From: Choristoneura fumiferana
Taxonomy: Eukaryota > Arthropoda > Insecta > Lepidoptera > Tortricidae
Reading direction: 5' to 3'
DNA: 64,000 nucleotides
NCBI RefSeq assembly: GCF_025370935.1
Contig: NC_133498.1
Coordinates: 5,006,260 to 5,070,259 of the forward strand
Shown here: positions 53,373 through 63,640 of the stretch, in pieces
Layout: each line of letters begins with the position of its first letter
How positions within the stretch are numbered: position 1 is the first letter of the stretch
The notes under the pieces: generated by a model
Database searches by the model: none
What the model was told of the DNA's origin: nothing
What the model saw: only the letters and a program-made list of their open reading frames with translations
Translations under genes and position numbers: made by a program

Positions 53373-53558
53373 TAGTTGATGCCAGCGACTCCGTCCCGTA
53401 GAATTCGTTTATAGCTATCCCGCGGGAATCATGCAGTTTTCCGGGATGTAAATTAGCCTATGACTTCCCCGGGACTCGGAATTTTATCTAAATCTGTTCA
53501 GCGGTTTAGACGAGATGATAACAAACAGGCATAACTTTCGCGTTTGTAATATTAGTCG
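53373..53558 (-). mobile_element. Helitron, worn
   Basis: CTAG at 53373, TAGCTATCCCGCGGGAATCA, TTCAGCGGTTTAGACGAGAT and a right end GTAATATTAGTC. Confidence 0.65.
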
Positions 53559-53617
53559 GTTTTTCTAAGTCGTTACCATTGTTTTAATTATGTAATAAAT
53601 GAGCAGCCCAAACAGAA

Positions 53618-53722
53618 CTTTGTGTGAAGTTCCCATTCCGCACTGGGCCCGCGTGGGAACTACGGCCCAAGCCCTGAATGTCGGTCTGAGAGGCCTGTGC
53701 CCAGCAGTGGAACGTATATCTA
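53618..53722 (+). mobile_element. SINE-A 3' fragment
   Basis: GTGTGAAGTTCCCATTCCGC through GGCCTGTGCCCAGCAGTGG to ACGTATATC. Confidence 0.68.
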
Positions 53723-53883
53723 GAAAATCTGTCATATTGTTTGACATTTAAGAATTTATCCCACCTTTAAATATACCACAAAAAAAAATGTCAATATGTG
53801 AGTGCCACAGATAAAGCTGTACAATATGGACCAAAGGACTCTAAAAAAAAAGGGCAAAGTTGTAAGCTTTTACAGTAAAATAC

Positions 53884-54117
53884 AAATAAATATCATGGGA
53901 CACCAATAAAATTTACCTAGCCCCTTCCAAAAAAAGCTTGTATTATGGATACTAGGCGACAGTAAATATACTTAATAGATGAATACATATTAAACACCCA
54001 AGACCCGAAAACAAAAACATAGTGTACGTATTTTTCAAACAAATATCTGCCCCGGGGATCGAACCCGTGACCTCAAGCTTCGTAGTCAGGTCCTCTAACC
54101 ACTCGGCCATCCGGTGT
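53884..54117 (-). mobile_element. SINE-B, full-length
   Basis: On the minus strand the head carries a tRNA-like CCGGATGGCCGAGTGGTTAG (A-box) and GGGTTCGATCCCC (B-box); the body ends TCCCATGATATTTATTT. The head lies at the right. Confidence 0.85.
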
Positions 54118-54159
54118 TCATTACCCGCGTGACAACCCTAGTGTTGCTCCCCGCGCACA

Positions 54160-54398
54160 TAAAATCAATATTTATGGACGACGATACATTTCACTTCAAG
54201 CCCCACCTCGCCGGACCGCGCTACACATGTATAAGTGTGGCACCGGCACGCTGCTGATGCTATGTCGCTAGAGGACACGACCGGTAGAGTAGTAATAGCT
54301 GTGGGCAACCGGTGGATGCAGGTGGCGGGTTGTCGTTCATTGTGCCGTTCTAAAAGGCCTTTGTTCAGCAGTGGATGTTTTCTGGCTGATGATGATTA
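54160..54398 (+). mobile_element. RTE-like C-terminus and 3' end
   Basis: Reads VGNRWMQVAG near 54300, then AAGGCCTTTGTTCAGCAGTG and GGCTGATGATGAT. One open frame crosses it but upstream residues do not match the family, indicating decay. Confidence 0.65.
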
Positions 54399-54580
54399 TA
54401 TACTTGAAACGTTTATGTAATAAACTAAATGTAAACAAACGTCAGCTGCCAGATTTGGTGAATTCAAGGGCTTTAAACATTTTACTTATCTTTCATTGTA
54501 ATACAAACTAAAATAGTGTAAATGTAAATGTTTAGATAGTTTAATGGGGGAATTTCAATATTTAAGTTAAGACACCAATA

Positions 54581-54895
54581 TACTAAGATTGGTGTTTGGA
54601 GTCTTTTTTTGTATATATTTTTAATTTCAACTACAAATTTTGTTACTTTTACGGTCATATCGAAAATACAAACTGAAACATAGATGCACAGTAACCAGAA
54701 AAATCTGCTTAAGTGACTAAATAAGAAACAAACAAGCTGAGTTATGTTAGTATGCTGTGGTGCACAGGAGAAATTTGCGTCTGTACTCCTGTCCAGTGGT
54801 AGTGTAGGGGTATAGCACGCACGGACCTGGGTTCGATTCCCAGCGCTGGTCTCTTTTTCTGGTTTTTCTGTGTGTATGTTTCAGTTTGTATTTTC
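54581..54895 (+). mobile_element. Chimeric retroposon with internal tRNA-like core, copy 2
   Basis: 315 bp between GACACCAATA at 54571-54580 and 54896-54905. The tRNA-like part (TGGTAGTGTAGGGGTATAGC; B-box GGTTCGATTCC) begins 216 bases into the element. CGAAAATACAAACTGAAAC at 54661 and its complement at 54878-54896 bracket the second two thirds. It lacks eleven bases (GAATGCTGAGG region) of copy 1's tRNA loop. Confidence 0.78.
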
Positions 54896-55045
54896 GACAC
54901 CAATAGACGTTGTTTTGTTTACATTTAGTTAAATACCTATCGAAACCAAGTATAGGTCTGTCCAGTTTTTGTGTCAGGCATCTCTGTTCCAACGGAAGGC
55001 GAAAAACTTACTACCGCATGTACCATATACATACAACAAGTTTTA

Positions 55046-55184
55046 GGGGCTGTTTCACCATCCATTGATTAGTGTTAACTGGCGGTTAGGTGTGATGCCG
55101 TCTCTATTTGTTTTGTTCGAATAGACGGAGACGGCATCACATTTAACCGTCGTTAACGCTAATCAATGGATGGTGAGACGGCCC
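55046..55184. mobile_element. Foldback MITE, uninterrupted copy with TTA duplication
   Basis: GGGGCTGTTTCACCATCC to GGATGGTGAGACGGCCC, flanked by TTA (55043-55045, 55185-55187). 139 bp, almost entirely one hairpin; the reference for the two hosting copies. Confidence 0.85.
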
Positions 55185-55334
55185 TTATTGTCTTCAGTGA
55201 CCACTAACAGCCAATACTTTGAAGGTTTGTACTAAGAGCAAATGATAAACAATTGCGTCGGACAAAATAATATACTTCTGTATTCGTTTTCTCTCCTGCC
55301 GTTGGAACAGAGTATAGTTGGCTCTAGTATCGTG

Positions 55335-55500
55335 AGATTCGTTTGACGTATGTCAAAAAGAACTGAACCGATTTTAATGAAACTTGAAGAATCATCTTGC
55401 GATAAAAAAGCATCAAAATCGGTCCATCTGTTTGGGAGCTATGACAGACATAGCGGACAAACAGATAACACTCCTTTTTTGCGACGAGGGACTTTTTTTT
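55335..55500 (+). repeat. Interspersed repeat (ATCCGTTTGAGAGCTA family)
   Basis: GAACTGAACCGATTTTAATG, AATCGGTCCATCTGTTTGGG and GACAGACATAGCGGACAAAC, then CTCCTTTTTTGCGACGAGGG. Confidence 0.5.
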
Positions 55501-55659
55501 TTAGTATAAATTTAGAATTCAAAGTTCGGGAAATTTTATGTAAATTAACTTTTTCTTTACTATGGTTTTCATTGATGACGAAATGACTCATAGGCCATTA
55601 TTAGGGTTCCGTCCCTAAAAAAAGAGTCCCTTATAGGATCATTTCGAAGTCAGTGTGTT

Positions 55660-55944
55660 CATCATCATCAGTCCCACTGCTGGGCAAAGGCCTCCTCTCA
55701 GAATGAGAGTTCCCACGCGGGCCCAGTGCAGATCGGGAACTTCACACGCACCATTGGATTGCCTCTCAGGGTTGTGCAGGTTTCCCCACGATGTTTTCCT
55801 TCACCGTAAAGCTCGTGTTAAATTTCAAATGTAATTTCGCACATGAATTTCGTAAAACTCAGAGGTGCAAGCCGGGGTTTGAACACAGGATCCTCTGCTT
55901 GATAGGCAATAGATTAAACCACTAGGCCACCACGGCTCTATTAA
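55660..55944 (-). mobile_element. SINE-A, full-length
   Basis: Flanked by TCAGTGTGTT at 55650-55659 and 55945-55954. Left CATCATCATCAGTCCCACTG; B-box complement GGGGTTTGAACAC. It interrupts a short CTTTATAGGATCACT-type repeat. Confidence 0.87.
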
Positions 55945-55954
55945 TCAGTGTGTT

Positions 55955-56577
55955 AAGAGACTTTTTTTTCTTTTGAATGCTCTCATTAAAATATTGAAAA
56001 ACGCATAAAAAATAGTACATGTATTTTTAACTGTGAGTTATTTTTGCAAAAGTATATTTTAATAAAAAGACATGTCAAGATCGCTAACCTTTTTTCTAAT
56101 GCTAAATTTAAAGAGCACAATTCGTTACTACTTCGATAAAATCTCGTATCTAAAATCAATATGGCAACAAAATTGAACACTGACATAATGTTCATAAAGT
56201 TCACTCAGAAAATTATGTATTTTGAGGTACGAGTTTTTTTCAAGTAGTGACGAAATTTGTTTGCTGGCATTAAAACTTGTACAGAGCCTTCAGCGTGCGA
56301 GCGCGACTCAAACTTGGCATTTTTTTTTTCTTCCATGGGCCAAGCAGGTAAGCAGCCCCTAAAATGGTAATCCTAAACAATGCCATTATCGTAGAATGTC
56401 ACAATTTGCAGTCGCTCTACCATATTTCGTTTACTGTGGCTATGATGTTGTAAATTTGGGGATATAATTACTTCGTAAAAGTCTTTTAACTCATCTTAGA
56501 AAACATAACTAGTTATGTACTATTAGTAGATGAGAGAGACCTCCTGATACAGGTAGTGTACCTACACAGGTTTTGCA
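55955..56577. other. No supported feature
   Basis: AT-rich non-coding sequence. Confidence 0.45.
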
Positions 56578-56842
56578 GGTGGTAGGACCTTGTGCAAGGT
56601 CCGCCCGGATTGCTACCATCATCTTGCTCGCCAATCCTGCCGTGAAGCAGCAGTGCTTGCACTGTTGTGTTTCGGCGTGGAGAGTAAGACAGCCGGTGAA
56701 ATTACTGGCACTTGGAGTATCCCATCTCAGGCCTCTAGATTGGCAACGCATCTGCAATACCCTTGGTGTTGCAGATGTTTATGGGCGGTGGTGATCTCTT
56801 ACCATCAGGAGACTCACATGCTCGTTTTCCATCCAGTACCTA
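56578..56842 (+). mobile_element. Retroposon 3' end (tail-3), copy 4
   Basis: GGTGGTAGGACCTTGTGCAA to TGCTCGTTTTCCATCCAGT; no A-run remains. Overlapping frames on both strands belong to the repeat. Confidence 0.75.
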
Positions 56843-57316
56843 CTGTAAATAATACTAAAAGGCTTCCTATACGATATGAAATCGTAACTGTTTTGTTATT
56901 TAATATTATTTTTTACACAAATAAACTTACTAATTCTAATGTTTAGTGTGTTTTGAAGTCTGAAAATAGTGTCGGTTGCACTTTGTTTTAATAGTTTTTT
57001 GCCCAAAGGAAAAACAGCGTCGTTGACAAGATCGGCTGTTTGTTGATTTGGGACCATTTCGAGATATGCTCAATTTTATTTTGTTTTTCCATGTTATCAC
57101 GAATAAATGTTTTCTGTCTGTCTTAACGTCTTGTGTCTTCTTTCCCATATGTTTGAATTGGATGTGGGTGATAAGATTTTTCATTATTTCATTAAATTCT
57201 CATTTCGGCTCTATATTTCTGAATACTTTTTTATAAAGATTCGTCTGTGCCTGGCAAGAACTTAGCGTGTTCCCGATAAACAACCTGTTTGTTTTTTTAT
57301 CTATCAACACTTATTT

Positions 57317-57319
<3 letters not shown>
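56843..57319. other. No supported feature
   Basis: Nothing recognisable. Confidence 0.45.

Positions 57320-57389
<70 letters not shown>
57320..57389. repeat. (GA)n microsatellite, about 35 units
   Basis: Seventy bases of AG repeats with one AAAG interruption near the right; any reading frame through it (Arg-Glu repeats) is artefact. The longest simple repeat in the window. Confidence 0.95.
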
Positions 57390-57711
57390 TGTATGTATTT
57401 ATACATAATGTTCGATACAAAGGATAAAATACATCAAGGAGGACAACATTCTGAAAGAACATTGAATATTATTATTGGGGACAGTCCGACATGCATTCAA
57501 AAATGTGTGCACCCTAGCATTAGCATGCAGCTGCATTCGCGGGTCCTGTTACGTACAATTATAAAAAAAACAAATGGGAGGCAGATTTGCTTACTCGCGT
57601 TGCTCTAGGAGAGTTTATAATATTGGTGATGTTAGCATGGTGACTTGTACCGGGTGGGCCCTTTAATAGGAGCAAATAATTTAAACAAAGATAATAGTAG
57701 ATTATTGTCGT
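57390..57711. other. No supported feature
   Basis: Unremarkable non-coding sequence. Confidence 0.4.
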
Positions 57712-57783
57712 GGCCTGGAAGTAGGCAATTGCTGGCTGAGTATGAGTTTAACTAATACGAAGCCAGCAATTGCTATTCCAGCC
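57712..57783. mobile_element. Small hairpin element
   Basis: GGCCTGGAAGTAGGCAATTG, CTGGCT, then AGCCAGCAATTGCTATTCCA with GCC; a 72-bp imperfect foldback, MITE-sized. Confidence 0.55.
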
Positions 57784-58085
57784 GAGACTAATATAAAGCT
57801 TTTCTCAAAAATGGTGAATAATTCTGAAATAGAATAAACTTTTTCTCAAAATATATTATAACATTTAATTTTATTCCAATATTTTTGTTATGCTTTCCCG
57901 CCTTTTTTTCATTAAAAATAAACTGCAGATGTATTTTTCCACCGAAAACACCACAAGCTGTTTCAGACCCAATAGAAAAAGTCCGGAGTTCCAACAAAAT
58001 ATCTGATACTGGCTATTAGACTTGGCTGTATACGACTTGTGCCAAAATAACCATGGCTTTTTTAACTTAAAAAAAAATTGTGACT

Positions 58086-58134
58086 GATTGCAGGCGCGCT
58101 AATGCATGATTGTCGAGCTAGCGCGCCTGCAATC
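58086..58134. repeat. Perfect 16-bp hairpin followed by a T-run
   Basis: GATTGCAGGCGCGCTA and its exact complement around a 17-base loop, then TTTTTA. Too short for a typical pre-miRNA; function unknown. Confidence 0.7.
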
Positions 58135-58242
58135 TTTTTAACCTTTTTATTTTTCGCTGACCATAAACTATGCACGTAAAGAATAATGACAACTTTTACG
58201 GACATTTTTGAGAAAATTTAATTTAAAAATTGTAGAGCAAGC

Positions 58243-58330
58243 AGGCTGTTTTGATCCCGTAAAATTGCATAGTTCCCGCGGAATAGCTAAGACAAATTTT
58301 TCCCAAACAAAGTCACGAGCAACAGCTTGA
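58243..58330 (+). mobile_element. Helitron 3' fragment, decayed
   Basis: GATCCCGTAAAATTGCATAG, TTCCCGCGGAATAGC and AGTCACGAGCAACAGCTTG. Confidence 0.5.
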
Positions 58331-59071
58331 TTCATACAAAGGGCGCGGTCAAGACAAGGAAATACCATTTTCTGAATCTTCCATCTCAATATATTATATG
58401 AACTTGTGTATCTTGTATCTAAGCTAATCCATATTCTCGCCTAATCTAAACCTAGTAATCTGTCCACTTACCATTCGTCTAAGCTCACCAATGTTACCGA
58501 TTCACCCATATGTATTTAACGCGAAATACCAACTTAACTTTACCGCTGCGAAAAGCGCTGCCACTAAACAAAAGCACTACATTTATATCGATACATAGAG
58601 TTTCCAGTCTTATCCGCAGTCAGAGATAACTTTGCAACCGGAGCGTGTCTCTCTCTATCAAAATCCCACATATTACACAAAACCGCGGGTACTCAGTGTT
58701 TCGACACGTTAAGACACTGTGTGACACCGCGTTGGTTCTTATTCCGCATAAATAAAGTGCCTATGGTACTGTCTCGTTTGATGGAAAACATACATACGCG
58801 TAAGGTCAACGCTCTGTGTTGCTGGCCAGTATTGTTTGACCCGCCTTGCTTCTGTAGTGATGTATCCTTTTGGGTGATGGCGGGGGGTGGTGGTGGTTCA
58901 GTGAGGGTCTTGGGTGGTTGGTTGTCAGTGACAGGTTGACACAGCTACTGCTTTGGCCGTTGCATATAGGTTCGTTAATCAATAAACGATGGTGAATGTT
59001 GTTGCGGTGTTAAGAGCATTGCAGTTTTGATCGGATTTTAGGATGCGTGTAGGTGTTGGTGTTGTATGTAG
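58331..59071. other. No supported feature; G-rich patch 58878-58930
   Basis: GGCGGGGGGTGGTGGTGG and following GGG/TGG runs give a plus-strand G-rich tract. A frame crossing it (58721-58939) is low complexity. Confidence 0.4.
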
Positions 59072-59324
59072 AAGACCAGATAGCCAAGTGGTAGGGAACC
59101 TGACTACGAAGCTTGAGGTCCCGCGGTCGACCCCCGGCCGGGGCAGATATTTGTGTGAATAATACAAATGTTTGTTCTCGGGTCTTGGATGTTTAATATA
59201 ATGTATGTATTTATCTATATATAGTAATGTTTATCCGTTGCCTAGTATCCATAGCATAGCTTTGCTTAGTTTGGGACTAGGTCAATTATTGGTGTCAATT
59301 TCCCATGATATTTATTTATTTATG
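59072..59324 (+). mobile_element. SINE-B, full-length, plus strand
   Basis: GACCAGATAGCCAAGTGG (A-box variant), a damaged B-box CGGTCGACCCC, CCGGGGCAGATATTTGTG, then GTTTGGGACTAGGTCAATT and TCCCATGATATTTATTTATT. The next MITE starts where the T-rich tail ends. Confidence 0.83.
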
Positions 59325-59440
59325 TACAGTCGAGGGCATAAATATCTATACAGCCTTAGCGTCAAATATATACATCGACCTTATGGTTAGTATATTTTTG
59401 ACGTGTTGGTAACGTACATATATTTATGCCCTTCACTGTA
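59325..59440. mobile_element. MITE, TACAGTCGAGGGCATAAATA copy
   Basis: TACAGTCGAGGGCATAAATA to TATTTATGCCCTTCACTGTA; 116 bp, intact ends. Confidence 0.85.
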
Positions 59441-59469
59441 CATACAACATAAAATTTCTTAAAAAGCCG

Positions 59470-59575
59470 CCAACACGGACCAATTACTCTCTTTGAGTAG
59501 TTGACACTCATGGATAGTGGTGATCAATTCCCATCAGATGATCCGCTTGCTCGTTTCCCTCCCTCAGAATAAAAA
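59470..59575 (+). repeat. Tail-3-like remnant
   Basis: GGATAGTGGTGATCAATTCC, CATCAGATGATCCGCTTGCT and CGTTTCCCTCCC precede an A-rich end; diverged from the other tail-3 copies. Confidence 0.5.
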
Positions 59576-59594
59576 TAAATAAACAACAAAACCC

Positions 59595-59800
59595 TCGACA
59601 GTTGAAAGTTCAATTTCTCAAAACGGCTGAACCGATTTTGATGAAACATGTCTAAGAACCATCGCTAGAAAATCTGCTTTCAAATAAAAAAAACCGCTTT
59701 CAAATCGGTCCATCCGTTTAAGAGCTACGGTGCCACAGACAGACATACACACATAGCGGTCAAACTTATAACTCCCTTCTTTTTGCGTCGGGGGTAAAAA
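59595..59800 (+). repeat. Interspersed repeat (ATCCGTTTGAGAGCTA family), clearest copy
   Basis: ACGGCTGAACCGATTTTGAT, TCGGTCCATCCGTTTAAGAG and TCCCTTCTTTTTGCGTCGGG. Confidence 0.55.
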
Positions 59801-59859
59801 AAACATGAAATTACGACGAATGTTTTAATTCTAACACATTCGGGACTTAGCTCGAAGTA

Positions 59860-60051
59860 CCTTCTATGCAAGTTTAAGTGGCAATTGGCAGGCCACTCGC
59901 TCGAAGAACATGCACTCCTCGAGTGGCGACCACGAACCGGAAGACGAAGCGTTGGTAGGCCTCCCACCAGGTGGAACGATATCGCGAGAGTTGCGGGCAA
60001 CCGGTGAATACAAGGGGCGAGTTGCCGTTCGTCTGGAAACAAAAGACATAA
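59860..60051 (+). mobile_element. RTE-like element, C-terminal coding remnant
   Basis: Reads KFKWQLAGHSLEEHALLEWR, then PRTGRRSVGRPPTRWNDIAR and VAGNR before a stop. The tail block was replaced by a MITE start. Confidence 0.65.
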
Positions 60052-60691
60052 ATTCAGCCGAGGGCATAAATATACAGCCATAGCGTCAAATATATGTACT
60101 TATACAACTTATGGCTAGTGTTATAAAGGTGTATTATGTCGGCGCGCGATCGTAAAATCCGCCAGATCACGAAATTACTAGGTATATCGTGAAATGGCGC
60201 CATTTCATGAATTGGCTAAGGGACATCCGCCATATCGTTAAAAACTCACCGTTTAACGATTTGCTATAGTGACGTTTGGGCAGATCATGAAATTCCTAGG
60301 CATATCATGAAACGCCGCCATATCGGTTCTGGCACTTCGCCGGCCGCTGCCGCGGCAAGCACGCTTCGCTCGCTCGGCTCGTGCGTTGTAGTCACAATTC
60401 ATACTAACCTTCGTTCACGCTTCGCTCGTCGTACACGTCAATTTTTCCTTTTTTCGGCATATCACGATGTGCCCGGTATAGAGCTCGGAATATCGACGAA
60501 TGTGTTGCTCTAATCTGCCGTATTGTATCGTGATATGCCTGGCCAACTTTTAGGCAGGCTTTTTGGCGCCAGTTCACGATATGCCTAGGAATTTCGTGAT
60601 CTGGCGGATTTTACAATCGGCCGCCGACATAAAGATATTTTTCACGTCGTGGTATGTACATAAATATGTATATATTTATGCCCTTGACTGT
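60052..60691. mobile_element. MITE (GGGCATAAATA family) hosting a 497-bp element
   Basis: Left GCCGAGGGCATAAATATAC, right TATTTATGCCCTTGACTGT. Between GTGTTATAAAGGTGTAT and AAGATATTTTTCACGTCGTG sits the insert at 60135-60631; without it the element resembles 59325-59440. Confidence 0.75.
60135..60631. mobile_element. 497-bp inverted-repeat element with iterated CTAGGCATATC words
   Basis: TATGTCGGCGCGCGATCGTA at the left, complement of TATGTCGGCGGCCGATTGTA at the right; similarity extends about 60 bp (CCGCCAGATCACGAAATT). Variants of CTAGGCATATCATGAA recur at least four times in both orientations. The GC-rich centre has GGCCGCTGCCGCGGCAAGC and repeated CTTCGCTCG. No coding frame. Confidence 0.75.
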
Positions 60692-60984
60692 TCCTCCCTC
60701 CATAAAAGTTGAATAACGCAACAAGTTAGCTATGTTAACTTAATTTTGTGGAGGGCCAAGTAGGGTGTTTTTCAAACTGTAGCTGGGTAAATTTAAGCGT
60801 TTTTCGGCGTTTTTGTTTTTTCATTGCCCAAGTGTTTTTTTAAAAGAGATGATCAGGGTTAAATTTTTGTGAAAATTTAAAACAAAAGCAATACTAAATC
60901 TAGCGCGATCAAAATTCTTGAGACTTGTCCTTCCGTTGTAAATAAAGGCGGGGTGGTAATGACGTTTAACCGAGTAGGTAGTCT
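60692..60984. other. No supported feature
   Basis: Nothing recognisable. Confidence 0.4.
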
Positions 60985-61270
60985 TCATCATCATCATCAG
61001 TCCTACGTGTCTGTTCCAGGCGAATTTTGGCGTGTTGCCTGTGCACAACGTGTTTGGTGGCTGACTAGACCGATGCGAGAGCGACATGTTCGTCCACAGG
61101 CCTGACAAGAGAAGTCTGCGGATGTTGGTGCAGAAGCAGAACCGCTTTGGTGTCGTTTCTGTCTCTTGTCAGCAAGTGTCTTGATTCAGGCTTCATCGCA
61201 ATACTACCGAGCAGTCAAAACACTTTAATATTCACCCAGCTTTCTAAAAAAATACAAAATGGTCTCCGAA
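60985..61270 (-). repeat. Retroelement 3' end with (ATG)n tail
   Basis: Plus-strand CATCATCATCATCAGTCCTA, then GTTGCCTGTGCACAACGTGT and GCGAGAGCGACATGTTCGTC; minus orientation is inferred from the repeat tail. Possibly RTE-type; single copy here. Confidence 0.45.
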
Positions 61271-61490
61271 TGTGAATTTAACTGTTCCTGCTTTTTACAA
61301 GCTTTTATTTACTTGCCCTGTTTGTTGTAAGGTCAAATCTTGTAAGTTCATTTTGACCCACTTCCAGCTGTTGGATTGGCTTGAAAGGTATACATTATAC
61401 TATTTTATCTACATGCATATCATAACTTCCCTATTATATGTTCAGAAACGACTATCAAATGGCCTTTATTAAGAAACTTGGTATCTGCGG

Positions 61491-61548
61491 GTGCATCTTA
61501 ATGTTCACATTAAAGTACAGTGCATCTTAATGTTTACATTAAAGTATC
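61491..61548 (+). repeat. 29-bp tandem duplication
   Basis: GTGCATCTTAATGTTCACAT and the following nine bases are repeated once, with one C/T difference. Confidence 0.85.
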
Positions 61549-61739
61549 GGTAATGCTTTTTTTAACAATGCATATCTGTACATATTGTAGAAAACTTATG
61601 ATATGCATGTAGATAAAGTTATATATATGCGGCTATACATAATTAGGCATTAAAACACTCGTGTGATCTTATTATGAAACTCGCCTAACACTCGTACTTT
61701 AATGCCTCTCATTATGCACCAGCCACATAAATAACTAAT

Positions 61740-62027
61740 AATTGCATAATATGTTTGTTGTCACTTTAACTTTGTTACTCGTTCACGCTAAAATGGCTGG
61801 GTTGATTTGGATTAACTTTGGTATATAGATAGCTGGACGTCTCGAATAACACAAAGGCTACTTTTTATCCCGATATTCCCGCGGGATAGGGGTAGAATTC
61901 CAAAATTTTAACCTCTAGGAATGAAGACATGAAATTTGACGCGAATGCTTTTATGCAATTTTAATGAAATCTACGTCGTAATTTTTGAGAATTCCTACGG
62001 GAATTAAAGTACTACGGGAAAAGCTAG
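61740..62027 (+). mobile_element. Helitron, long subfamily, 5' end worn
   Basis: CTCGTTCACGCTAAAATGGC, ATAGCTGGACGTCTCGAATA, ATCCCGATATTCCCGCGGGA and ACGGGAAAAGCTAG. Confidence 0.7.
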
Positions 62028-62064
62028 TGATAAATATATTGTGTTAGAAGCAGTGTAGTCAGAC

Positions 62065-62480
62065 CGAAGATATTAATTAGAGTTGTGATTACAATAAATA
62101 AACTAAATCTAGCTTAGAATTAAATATACTAAAACTACAATAACTCTAAAAATGGCCCCTGCGTCGTAGTACCAAAGATGCTGGCAGCATTTCCTCGCTG
62201 GATCGTAAGACTGATGCGTTGAGCGAGGAAACTGTCAGCTCTTCGGTCTCCTGTGGTACTTATCTCTGAGTCTCTTTGATACGTCTTTGGAGAGACTTAG
62301 AGCGCCAGGGCCCCACGGACCAAGAGTCTCGACGCCGAAAGGTACAAAATTGTATTCGGCACCGAGACCACTAATACTTTCCTGCTTTTGCAGTTTCCGA
62401 GTTGCCAATTGATGTTGGTAGAGCCAAAATTAATTGTGCTTGTTATTCTGGCAAACTGGACAATTTTACGCGTCTGCGTT
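62065..62480 (-). mobile_element. Retroelement C-terminus (IQRGNAAS family), broken copy
   Basis: The minus strand reads VPFGVETLGPWGPGALSLSK at about 62345-62286, then, after a frame change, QRISLTIQRGNAASIFG-like residues near 62210-62160 and an A/T-rich UTR. Same domain order as 44600-45062. Confidence 0.6.
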
Positions 62481-62672
62481 GAATGAGTTGCATCCTATTC
62501 TTCTATACGGCTTACTACTGCGCAGGTTTTGATGAAATTATGTCGGAGGATAAAATAGAACAATATCGAAGGGACAGCAATATTTGGTCGTTGTGATATT
62601 TTGGTATACAATAAGATCATGGTGGGATTTTTTCTTGATCGCTACATCCGATATTTCGTTATTATATAACTG

Positions 62673-62785
62673 CAGGGCTACTACGAAACTCGAAGTTCGT
62701 ATCGTACCGTCCCTCTCGCTCTCGTATTAAATAGTATAAGTGTCAGAGGGTCCGCTCGACACGAACTTCGAGTTTCGAGTTTCGC
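62673..62785. mobile_element. Small inverted-repeat element (GGGCTACTACGAA family), copy 2
   Basis: CAGGGCTACTACGAAACTCG with AAGTTCGT at the left; ACGAACTTCGAGTTTCGAG with TTTCG at the right. Better preserved than 3346-3480. Confidence 0.7.
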
Positions 62786-63379
62786 TGGTGACGCTATAAT
62801 CGGTTTTGACAATTTTGGCTGTAAGTGTTTATATTAAGTATGTATTTATGTTCAAGCTGCATCTATCCGTGTTTCGATACAATATTTGACCAGAAAACTG
62901 CATGTCGGCTCGCTAAATTTTGCCGCAGAGATTGCTTTATGCTTGAGAAAGGGAATGGTCTACTTTCATCTCAAACCTACGTAAATACAGCAAAACAGCA
63001 TCACCGTACCGCGTAAGCTGTTATTATACCAGTTGTTTCACAAAACAAAAACATATATTGATAGACGGGTGAAGCTAAAGCGCAATGCTTATAAATCATT
63101 GTTGGAACCGGCCGTCCGCATTTTGCTATACGCCAGGTAGATGAAAGAGACAACCTACGGCACGACACTTACAGAATTTACACCTAACCGGACATCAAAG
63201 AGCTCAATCAATACAAAACGCAAATACACCACCATTTTACTCATAACTCTTCAACCATTCTAGTTACAGTCAAAGCATTGACACCGTTGGAAGCTACGTA
63301 AAAAATTAGCCCACAAACGTGTGCAATACGTTTGTGTTAACTGAACTAACGACACGACGGTTGAACGTTTAGGTTTTAA
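62786..63379. other. No supported feature
   Basis: A short plus-strand frame (62825-63016) has no family features. CAAACGTGTGCAATACGTTTG near 63313 is a small hairpin. Confidence 0.4.
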
Positions 63380-63640
63380 ACATCGAACGCGCTCTGTAAT
63401 CTGCGATCAAAATGGCGGCCGTCTTAGCGAGCGAGAGAGTCCGACTCGGGAATTTGGAAAATTGGTGTTTTTTTCTGTTTAAGAGAGCAGTATAGTATAA
63501 GGTTAGGCGGAGAACAGGAGGGGCGATCGCAGGCAAAGCGGTGTGAAGGGAGTGTGGCACGGGGTGCTCTGTCGCGGGATATGTCCCGAGACCCGGCGCG
63601 GACGGTATTCGTGGTTGGGATGTGTCTTAAGAAAAATGTT
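63380..63640 (+). promoter_or_regulatory. CpG-rich island with YY1/Pho-like site; possible gene start
   Basis: GATCAAAATGGCGGCCGTCT at about 63405 is both a GCCAT-type site and an ATG in good context. The ATG at 63412 opens 27 codons (MAAVLASERVRLGNLENW start, TAG at 63493). Further CpG-rich sequence (GGGGCGATCGCAGGC, GACCCGGCGCGGACGG) follows. A promoter or first exon is plausible; no donor clearly follows. Confidence 0.35.

Noticed and set aside
54797..54855. A genuine tRNA gene
   Set aside because: Although A- and B-box-like words are present, the segment cannot fold a full cloverleaf by eye, recurs at 26089-26155, and is embedded in a mobile element with TSDs.
57267..57608. 113-residue frame rich in Arg-Glu
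   Set aside because: Direct translation of the (GA)n microsatellite.
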